NCBI GenBank assembly: GCA_001512985.1
Contig: LFRX01000041.1
Location: 24,180 to 29,605 of the forward strand
Length of the DNA stretch: 5,426 nt
Origin: Acholeplasmatales bacterium DTU056
GTDB lineage: Bacteria; Bacillota_I; Bacilli_A; ML615J-28; CAG-698
Direction of reading: 5' to 3'
Shown here: positions 1 to 5,426 of the stretch, piece by piece
How positions within the stretch are numbered: position 1 is the stretch's first letter
How the letters are laid out: the number at the start of each line of letters is the position of its first letter
Notes under the pieces: model-generated
What the model was told of the DNA's origin: nothing
The model's database searches: none
What the model saw: only the letters and a program-made list of their open reading frames with translations
Position numbers and translations under genes: made by a program

Positions 1-366
1 TAATACTTCACTAATAATACTTAATTGATCAACTTCATCAATAATTTTAAAACTTCGAGAATAACCAAGATGATGAATTTCTTGTCGTAATATCTTGGCA
101 AATAAAGAATGAAAGGTGCTAACAGTTAACCCATTAGCATCCTCCCCAATTAATTTATTCAAGCGGTTTTTCATTTCATTAGTTGCTTTATTAGTGAAGG
201 TAATTGCTAGAATCGTAAAAGGTGGGATGTTTTTTTCTTTTATCATATAGGCTATACGATATGTCAAGGTGCGGGTTTTCCCACTCCCCGCCCCCGCAAA
301 CACAATAACCGGTCCCTTGACTTGTTTTACCGCTGCAATTTGTTCTTGATTTAATGATTCTAACAT
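1..366 (-). CDS. pcrA: UvrD/PcrA/Rep-type superfamily 1A DNA helicase, N-terminal fragment (runs off left edge)
   Basis: ATP-dependent 3'-5' DNA helicase of the UvrD/PcrA/Rep group, which unwinds DNA in the cytoplasm during excision repair, replication restart and removal of recombination intermediates. The frame is open for 122 codons from ATG 366 to base 1, so only the start of domain 1A is seen of a protein usually about 700-750 residues long. Visible in order: an N-terminal LNQEQ Q-motif (residues 5-9), Walker A AGAGSGKT (24-31), motif Ia with ITFTNKAT (55-62), and motif Ib TFHS (84-87) followed by the LGYSRSFKIID segment typical of the family. An in-frame TAA at 384-382 and a GAGGAG site 7 bases upstream fix the start. 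It follows glnS by 21 bases with no terminator, so it is probably co-transcribed. The family call is firm; PcrA rather than another UvrD-like paralogue is inferred from the low-GC Gram-positive-like context. Confidence 0.9.
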   Translation of the reverse strand, partial: MLESLNQEQIAAVKQVKGPVIVFAGAGSGKTRTLTYRIAYMIKEKNIPPFTILAITFTNKATNEMKNRLNKLIGEDANGLTVSTFHSLFAKILRQEIHHLGYSRSFKIIDEVDQLSIISEVL

Positions 367-373
367 AACCTTA

Positions 374-379
374 CTCCTC
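374..379 (-). promoter_or_regulatory. Shine-Dalgarno site of the helicase gene
   Basis: The minus strand reads GAGGAG here, 7 bases before ATG 366. It is a strong match to the 16S rRNA 3' tail. It lies in the 21-base gap after the glnS stop, leaving no room for a separate promoter between the two genes. Confidence 0.8.
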
Positions 380-387
380 GATTATAA

Positions 388-2022
388 TTAACGATATGAT
401 GATTTTAACGCCACTGTTCTATTGAATACTAAATTATCTTCAGTAGATTCTTTATCAACTGTATAATATCCATTACGAATAAATTGATATGAATCTAAAA
501 CGTTAGTTGATGGTATACTTCCTTCAACAAACCCATATTTTTTAATCCATGAATTTGGATTAACTCGTTCAATAAACGGACGGTCATCATTTTCATCATC
601 GATAATTAATGGTTCAAATAAATTGAAAGTGGCTTTTCGCGCAGTAGTTGCTTCGACATAATGAATTGTTCCATTTGGTTTACGAGCATTAAAGCCACTA
701 CCACTCTTAGTTTGTTCATCATATGTACAATGTATTTCTTTAATATTACCATTTTCATCTAAGATAACATCATTACATTTAATAAAATATGCATGCATTA
801 AGCGAACTTCTAATCCTAACGCCAAACGTTTATAGTTTTTATTTGGTTTTTCTAAGGTGAAGTCATCACGTTCTATATATAGGTATCTTGAAAAGGCAAT
901 TTTACGACTGCCTAAATCCGGATTTTCCGCATTATTCACCGCATCTAAATATTCAATTTTGCCCTCTGGATAGTTTGTAATTACCACTTTGATTGGATCT
1001 ACGACTGCCATAATGCGTGAAACTTTTGGTTTTAAGTCTTCACGAATAAAGTGCTCAAATTGGTCAACATCAACAGTTGAATTTACACGTGATAATCCCG
1101 TTGATAGAATAAAAGCCTTAATTGCTTCTGGAGTAACTCCACGACGTCGTAGTCCAACAAGAGTTGGCATTCGCGGATCATCATAACCAGTAACTTTGCC
1201 TTCATCAACAAGTTGTTTTAAATAACGTTTACTCATTACAGTATTAGTTATATTTAATCTTCCAAATTCAATTTGACGTGGAATATGGTCAGTTTCACAA
1301 TTTTCAATGACCCATTCATATAATGGACGATTATTTTCAAACTCTAGACTACATAATGAGTGGGTAATACCTTCACAAGCATCTTGCAATGGATGAGCAA
1401 AGTCATACATTGGATAAATACACCATTTATCTTTTGTTTGATGATGTTCAATATGCAAAATACGATATAAAATCGGGTCACGTAAATTTAAGTTCGGACT
1501 ACTCATATCGATTTTAGCTCGTAAAACTTTTTCGCCTTCTTTAAACTCTCCTTTACGCATACGTTCAAATAATTCTAAATTTTCTTCAACACTACGATTG
1601 CGATACGGAGATTCAATACCTGGTTCAGTTAATGTTCCACGGTATTTAGCAATTTCTTCTTGTGATAAGTCATCGACATAAGCCAATCCTTTTTTAATTA
1701 ATAGTACAGCTTTTTCGTATTGATAATCAAAATAATCTGAACCAAACGTAATTTTATATGGTTTATATCCTAACCATTCAACATCCTTTTTAATCGCTTC
1801 AACATACTCCACATCTTCTTTGGCTGGGTTAGTATCATCAAAGCGTAAGTAAGTTTTTCCGCCAAATAGTTTAGCTAATTCAAAATTTGTAATAATCGCG
1901 CGGGCATGTCCTATATGTAAATATGCATTTGGTTCAGGTGGAAAGCGTGTTACAATTTCTTTAACTTTACCAGTTTCTAAGTCATTTTCCATTATTGTTT
2001 TTATAAAATTAGATTCGATCAT
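388..2022 (-). CDS. glnS: Glutaminyl-tRNA synthetase (GlnRS)
   Basis: Class I aminoacyl-tRNA synthetase that charges tRNA-Gln with glutamine using ATP in the cytosol (EC 6.1.1.18). Full length at 544 residues, close to the E. coli enzyme (about 554). Numbering from ATG 2022: FPPEPN (27-32), HIGH (36-39), RFDDTNP (60-66) whose first Asp (62) aligns with E. coli Asp66, CIYPMYDFAH (201-210) with Tyr206 aligning with E. coli Tyr211 of the glutamine pocket, MSKR (263-266, the KMSKS loop), DDPRMPT (281-287) and LRRRG (291-295). The C-terminal part (about 340-544) matches the GlnRS beta-barrel anticodon-binding domains, not the helical cage of bacterial GluRS; this and the PPEPN signature separate it from gltX. 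Start choice: GTG 2034, GTG 2031, ATG 2028 and ATG 2022 are all in frame. GTGGTGAT sits best for ATG 2022, while ATG 2028 overlaps the upstream TGA. The stop is TAA at 390-388. Confidence 0.97.
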   Translation of the reverse strand: MIESNFIKTIMENDLETGKVKEIVTRFPPEPNAYLHIGHARAIITNFELAKLFGGKTYLRFDDTNPAKEDVEYVEAIKKDVEWLGYKPYKITFGSDYFDYQYEKAVLLIKKGLAYVDDLSQEEIAKYRGTLTEPGIESPYRNRSVEENLELFERMRKGEFKEGEKVLRAKIDMSSPNLNLRDPILYRILHIEHHQTKDKWCIYPMYDFAHPLQDACEGITHSLCSLEFENNRPLYEWVIENCETDHIPRQIEFGRLNITNTVMSKRYLKQLVDEGKVTGYDDPRMPTLVGLRRRGVTPEAIKAFILSTGLSRVNSTVDVDQFEHFIREDLKPKVSRIMAVVDPIKVVITNYPEGKIEYLDAVNNAENPDLGSRKIAFSRYLYIERDDFTLEKPNKNYKRLALGLEVRLMHAYFIKCNDVILDENGNIKEIHCTYDEQTKSGSGFNARKPNGTIHYVEATTARKATFNLFEPLIIDDENDDRPFIERVNPNSWIKKYGFVEGSIPSTNVLDSYQFIRNGYYTVDKESTEDNLVFNRTVALKSSYR

Positions 2023-2026
2023 TATC

Positions 2027-2034
2027 ATCACCAC
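2027..2034 (-). promoter_or_regulatory. Probable glnS ribosome binding site overlapping the upstream stop codon
   Basis: The minus strand reads GTGGTGAT here, a partial match to the GGAGGTGAT complement of the 16S rRNA tail. Its GTGG core ends 8 bases before ATG 2022, a normal spacing, but only 2 bases before ATG 2028, which favours 2022. The TGA stop of the B3/B4 gene lies inside the site, so translation of glnS is likely coupled to termination upstream. Confidence 0.55.
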
Positions 2035-2690
2035 TTTCTTATCACATCAACGTCTTTTATATTTTTTACTTTTGCATAAGTCGTATACATTTTAATCGCT
2101 GTATCTCGACATTGTTCTAATAGTTTATCACTAAAACATATAATCATCAAGAGAATTTTTTTCGTTTCATCAGTAATTCTTGTTCGCATTACATCACTAG
2201 TTGGGCAGCCAAAAGGTCCAATCTCATCACAATATAGAGGAATTTTATCAACATTAATTATCCCGCGACCAATCCCCTCATAAATATCGTCTTGAGTTCC
2301 TCTTCTCACATATACATCCCCTTGGATTTTGTCAAAATCCAAAACAGCCACTGATCGACAAACTTCAAGAGACAATAGATTTCCTAAATCAACAATATTA
2401 TTGATTCGATATAAACTATTTCCCTTAACAATTCGTCGATATAAAGATTCAACCGCTAAACGATAGCGGCTGGGATCTTTACCTAAGGCTTTATATCCAT
2501 CGCGGGCTTCTTTAATAAGAGGAATATTCAAGACATCCTCTATTGAATATTCCTCTCGAATTTTTTGTTCATAACTAGCAATTAATTGTTCTAAATACTC
2601 ACTACTTTCTACAACCACATCCATGGTCATAGCAATGATATGAAAATCGGGTAAAATATTTAGAATTTCGTCGGTAATAGTAATTGTCAC
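2028..2690 (-). CDS. Stand-alone B3/B4 (PheRS beta editing-type) domain protein
   Basis: A 220-residue soluble protein made of little more than a B3/B4 domain, the module that in the beta subunit of phenylalanyl-tRNA synthetase binds and hydrolyses mischarged Tyr-tRNA-Phe. Signature segments: YKALGKDPSRYR (66-77), ESLYRRIVKG (81-90), LYRINNIVDLGN (93-104), YEGIGRGIIN (137-146) and GPFGCPTSDVMRT (158-170). The catalytic core, B1, B5 and B8 domains of PheT are absent, and so are membrane segments or a signal peptide. Free-standing members of this family (COG3382-like) are common in bacteria and mostly uncharacterised, so removal of a mischarged or modified aminoacyl-tRNA is an inference. The gene starts at GTG 2690, overlapping the TGA of the coiled-coil gene as GTGA, with GAGGGA 8 bases upstream; the next in-frame Met (residue 21) would cut into the domain's N-terminal region. 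Its stop is at the start of glnS, which implies translational coupling on both sides. Confidence 0.88.
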   Translation of the reverse strand: MTITITDEILNILPDFHIIAMTMDVVVESSEYLEQLIASYEQKIREEYSIEDVLNIPLIKEARDGYKALGKDPSRYRLAVESLYRRIVKGNSLYRINNIVDLGNLLSLEVCRSVAVLDFDKIQGDVYVRRGTQDDIYEGIGRGIINVDKIPLYCDEIGPFGCPTSDVMRTRITDETKKILLMIICFSDKLLEQCRDTAIKMYTTYAKVKNIKDVDVIRKW

Positions 2691-5426
2691 GCTAGCATTC
2701 CCTCTTCTTTTAGTGTATTTTCTAGTTGTAAAATATCTTCTTTAAGAGTTTGTAAACGATCAATATGTTTTTTAATAATATTATTTAGTTTAGCCATATT
2801 TTCGCTTAATTTAGCATATTTTTGAACGTCTTGGTCTTTGCGAAGTTCTTCTAGATGATTTTCTCCATATTCTTGTTTGGTTAACAAATCATCTAAAATA
2901 ATATCTAAATCACTTAATGTCGCTTTTAATTTAAAGATTTGATTTTTATCAGTTTCTGGATTTAACATTTCCATTTGTGATTTAATTGTTTGACGTTCTT
3001 GATACTTACGTTCATAATCTAAGCGGATTTGTTCTAATGTTTTGGAACTATTGATATAGTCAACAACTAACTGATTTCGACGTAAGATTTGCGCTAATTC
3101 GTTACGTTTAGCTACTTCCTTACGTAATTCAAGTAAGTTTTGATATAGTCGTTGATGTTCATCTTTTTTAGCTTTTAAATCTTCTTGTAATTTTACAACA
3201 TCAATAGCAACTTTTTCTTTAATATCAGTTGGAACTATATCAAATTTTTGTTGTTCAACTTCTTTAACTTTTTCACTTAAACGTCGTAATTCTTCTTTAC
3301 GTGCTTCACGTAAGTGATAATTCTCAATAATATGTTCCGCTTCACTAGTAAGTTTTAATAATTGAGCTTCTTTTTCACGTAAGAATGATAGGTATTTCGC
3401 CCGAACACGATACGCATCTTCTTCAATTAAACTGCGTAAGTTTTCTTGGCGGACTTGAAGTTCCATATGAAGTTTACTTTTTTGAACTTCAAAATCATTA
3501 CGAGAAATATTTAAACTTGGGTTATTAAATTGACGATCTAATTCATAAATACGTTTTTGTAATGACTTAATTTCTAAAACAATTTGATCTACTCGTTCAT
3601 TTATTGCATTAAGGGCTTCAATATATTTTAAATCTTCTTGATTAGCTTTTTGTTCAAGAACTTCATACATTGTAATAATTTTATTGGCGCGAGCGAATAA
3701 ATCCCCTTCTAATTTCAATGAGCGTAAAGTACTATGATGACCGCTTTGAATCAAATTATCAATTGATATTTTTTTCTGTTTAATTAATAAATCCAGTTCT
3801 TTTAATTGATCTTTATTTCGTGGTTCAAGATTAATCTCCTCTTCAACAAACTCCTCAGTAAACACCACTTCTTGTAAATCTTCAACTTTTGGTTCCTCTT
3901 CAACTTCCTTTTCAACAACTCTCTCTACATCAACCTTAGTAGCTAATTTTGCTTGCAATTCATCGATTTGTTTACGCAAATTACTAATTTCAATTAAATA
4001 TTGCGTATTATCATGTTCAACGGTTTGCTTACGTTCTTCGCGCAATAAATTAATCAATTGATCACGTAAAGCTAATTCTCGTTGAAATTCTTGCTTTAAT
4101 GCTTCTAATTTATTATCACTTGATTGATCCTGATATACTGGTGGAATATGATATGGAGTATAGTATGGTGTATAAAGAGGGGTTGTTTCAAACTTCTTAT
4201 AAGTAGTTTCATTTAGAAGCATCATAATTTCGCGAATCTGACGTTCTAAATTTTGTAACGAATCACGATCAACAACTTTCTTTTCAAGTTCATTAATACG
4301 CTCATTTAAATTATTGATTTCTTGATTTTTAGCTTCAATTTCAGCTTTATAAAGGGCTTCTTGTTGTAATAAATGGCGTTTTTGAGTTTCAAATTGTTCT
4401 AATTCATTAATCCGTTGCTCTAAACGTTTAATAGCCTCTTCATAATTATAGCGCTCTTGATTAATTTGATTTTGGAAACTAACAATTAAACTTTCATAAT
4501 GTTCTTTTTCACGCATTATTTCTGATTTATGTTGTGTATGAAGATTAGCAAGTTCAGTTTGTAAAGAAACTATTTGCTCTTTAAAGCCTTTTTCAATTTC
4601 ATAACTATTAAGTTTAATTTGATTAATTTCACTCATTAACTGTTCATTTTGCTCAGTTAATGTCTTAATTTGTTCATCCTTTTTCGCTAACAAACTTTCA
4701 AATTTTTTACTTTCTTCACTTTCAGAAGTGATATTAGTAGATAGGATGGCAATTTCTTCTTGTAAAGACGCTATTTTTTCTTCACGACTATTTAACGTTT
4801 TTAGCAGTTCTTCTTTTTCTACTGTTACTTTTTCTAATGTATCTTTTAATGATGTAACTTCTTGTTCTAAAGAAACTACTTTTTCTTCTAAGAAAGTAAA
4901 GGCTTCGCGTTTTAATTCCAAAGACTCTGTACAAGAACGGGCCTTTTCTTCTGATTCTTTTAATGTTTGATGTAATTTATAATTTTCCTCTTCTAAATCG
5001 GCTAAACGATCTTGTAATGCAGACAATAATTGGGATTGATTTTCAATATATTCTTTTTGATCGGCAATCTCTAATTCTTGAACATAAATTTTATCTTTTA
5101 GTTCTTCATTTTCATTTGTAACTTTTTCTAATTGTTTTTGTAATTCATTATCACTAGTATCAATTTTCTCTTCTAAAGACTGAATATGATTTTCTAAACG
5201 ACTGACTTCATTTTTTAAATATAAAATTTCTTGGTCTTTTGCTTCTAGCTCTTCTTCATAATTTCTAACCGTTTCATTTTCAATAAGTGTTATTTTTTCT
5301 TGTAAAGCAGTAATTTCATCATCTTTTTTCTGAAGTTCAGCCATCATTGGTTGAATAGTATTTTCTTGTAATTCGGTTAACTCTATTTGTAATTGTTCTT
5401 TATCAGTTTTTAAAATTTTAATTTGT
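2687..5426 (-). CDS. Very long coiled-coil protein of unknown function, 5' end beyond the right edge
   Basis: I do not recognise this protein. The frame is open from the right edge (first whole codon at 5425) to TGA 2689-2687, giving at least 912 residues. The first in-frame ATG pair (5347 and 5344) has no Shine-Dalgarno site, and 26 coiled-coil-like codons precede it, so the true start lies outside the window. Numbering from Met 5347: residues 1-389 are Glu/Lys/Leu/Gln-rich heptads with no proline and one glycine (254), a nearly unbroken rod. A Tyr/Pro segment (388-405) is followed by a short helix, an acidic linker (about 479-509) and a second helical half (about 510-886) with a likely break near FDIVPTDIKEK (702-712). 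I see no Trp, one Cys (139), no membrane segment and no Walker or SMC head motif. A cytoskeletal, scaffold or cell-shape role is plausible but inferred from composition only. Coiled-coil bias makes similarity to myosin, SMC or M proteins uninformative. It overlaps the B3/B4 gene by 4 bases. Confidence 0.85.
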   Translation of the reverse strand, partial: QIKILKTDKEQLQIELTELQENTIQPMMAELQKKDDEITALQEKITLIENETVRNYEEELEAKDQEILYLKNEVSRLENHIQSLEEKIDTSDNELQKQLEKVTNENEELKDKIYVQELEIADQKEYIENQSQLLSALQDRLADLEEENYKLHQTLKESEEKARSCTESLELKREAFTFLEEKVVSLEQEVTSLKDTLEKVTVEKEELLKTLNSREEKIASLQEEIAILSTNITSESEESKKFESLLAKKDEQIKTLTEQNEQLMSEINQIKLNSYEIEKGFKEQIVSLQTELANLHTQHKSEIMREKEHYESLIVSFQNQINQERYNYEEAIKRLEQRINELEQFETQKRHLLQQEALYKAEIEAKNQEINNLNERINELEKKVVDRDSLQNLERQIREIMMLLNETTYKKFETTPLYTPYYTPYHIPPVYQDQSSDNKLEALKQEFQRELALRDQLINLLREERKQTVEHDNTQYLIEISNLRKQIDELQAKLATKVDVERVVEKEVEEEPKVEDLQEVVFTEEFVEEEINLEPRNKDQLKELDLLIKQKKISIDNLIQSGHHSTLRSLKLEGDLFARANKIITMYEVLEQKANQEDLKYIEALNAINERVDQIVLEIKSLQKRIYELDRQFNNPSLNISRNDFEVQKSKLHMELQVRQENLRSLIEEDAYRVRAKYLSFLREKEAQLLKLTSEAEHIIENYHLREARKEELRRLSEKVKEVEQQKFDIVPTDIKEKVAIDVVKLQEDLKAKKDEHQRLYQNLLELRKEVAKRNELAQILRRNQLVVDYINSSKTLEQIRLDYERKYQERQTIKSQMEMLNPETDKNQIFKLKATLSDLDIILDDLLTKQEYGENHLEELRKDQDVQKYAKLSENMAKLNNIIKKHIDRLQTLKEDILQLENTLKEEGMLA
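2699..2704 (-). promoter_or_regulatory. Ribosome binding site of the B3/B4 gene, inside the coiled-coil gene
   Basis: The minus strand reads GAGGGA here, 8 bases before the GTG start at 2690. It lies within the last codons of the upstream gene and supports the GTG start despite the weak initiation codon. Confidence 0.65.
3821..3913 (-). other. Acidic linker encoded within the coiled-coil protein
   Basis: This stretch encodes residues 479-509 (from Met 5347), with dense Glu and Val, clusters such as EVEEEPKVED and VEEEINLEP, and two prolines. Heptad periodicity is poor here, so it probably forms a flexible hinge between the two helical halves. Confidence 0.55.
4133..4186 (-). other. Tyr/Pro-rich segment (YTPYYTPYHIPP) breaking the coiled coil
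   Basis: This stretch encodes residues 388-405 (from Met 5347), containing a tandem YTPY-YTPY followed by HIPPVY. It has four prolines and five tyrosines in 14 residues, between two helical regions. It is a clear break in the rod and could be a hinge or a peptide-binding site. Confidence 0.7.

Noticed and set aside
367..387. Possible terminator or promoter between glnS and the helicase gene
   Set aside because: The gap is only 21 bases, has no inverted repeat with a following T-run on the transcribed strand, and is largely taken up by the ribosome binding site.
989..1186. 65-codon plus-strand open frame
   Set aside because: It lies antisense inside the conserved glnS coding region, has no ribosome binding site or recognisable domain, and is best explained as a shadow of the real gene.
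388..2022. Possible glutamyl-tRNA synthetase (gltX)
   Set aside because: The PPEPN-HIGH signature, the MSKR loop and the C-terminal beta-barrel sequence match GlnRS along the full length; the bacterial GluRS helical anticodon domain is absent.
4728..4970. 80-codon plus-strand open frame rich in Ser and Phe
   Set aside because: It is antisense to the coiled-coil heptads. Its Ser/Phe/Val bias is what the complement of Glu/Lys-rich codons produces, so it is not a gene.
2687..5426. SMC, RecN or Rad50-like ATPase
   Set aside because: No Walker A, Walker B or ABC signature is visible in the 912 residues seen, and the C-terminus ends in ordinary heptads. An N-terminal head outside the window cannot be excluded but would lack its C-terminal partner half.
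2687..5426. T-rich, repetitive plus strand as a possible low-complexity repeat or CRISPR-like array
   Set aside because: The spacing is irregular and the frame stays open throughout on the minus strand; the bias follows from Glu, Lys and Gln codons.

Overview
This is an AT-rich bacterial segment, read entirely from the minus strand, with four tightly packed co-directional genes. In order of transcription (right to left) they are: a very long coiled-coil protein whose 5' end lies beyond the right edge; a small stand-alone B3/B4-domain protein; glutaminyl-tRNA synthetase (glnS); and the N-terminal third or less of a UvrD/PcrA/Rep-type DNA helicase that runs off the left edge. TGA is used as a stop and Trp is encoded by TGG, so the code is standard. 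Low GC, strong Shine-Dalgarno sites and a true GlnRS suggest a low-GC Bacillota or Mollicutes-related lineage that keeps TGA as stop (for example an Acholeplasma-, Izemoplasma-, Haloplasma- or Erysipelotrichia-like organism). This is inference from style and content, not a taxonomic assignment.

Layout: 1-366 helicase N-terminus; 367-387 a 21-base gap holding the helicase ribosome binding site; 388-2022 glnS; 2028-2690 B3/B4 protein; 2687-5426 coiled-coil protein. The coiled-coil and B3/B4 genes overlap by 4 bases (GTGA), and glnS begins within a few bases of the B3/B4 stop. No terminator hairpin or convincing promoter is visible between any pair, so all four are probably one transcript that continues beyond both edges. 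No stretch of 300 bases lacks a gene. I saw no RNA genes, CRISPR, insertion sequences, att sites or origins.

Two genes are conventional housekeeping genes (tRNA-Gln charging; DNA repair or replication helicase). B3/B4 is the tRNA-editing module of PheRS beta, so its place next to an aminoacyl-tRNA synthetase gene is suggestive, though its substrate is unknown. The coiled-coil protein is the least explained item: at least 912 residues, a proline-free rod of about 390 residues, a short Tyr/Pro hinge, an acidic linker, then a second helical half. It resembles a structural or cytoskeletal protein, but no known family is recognisable.
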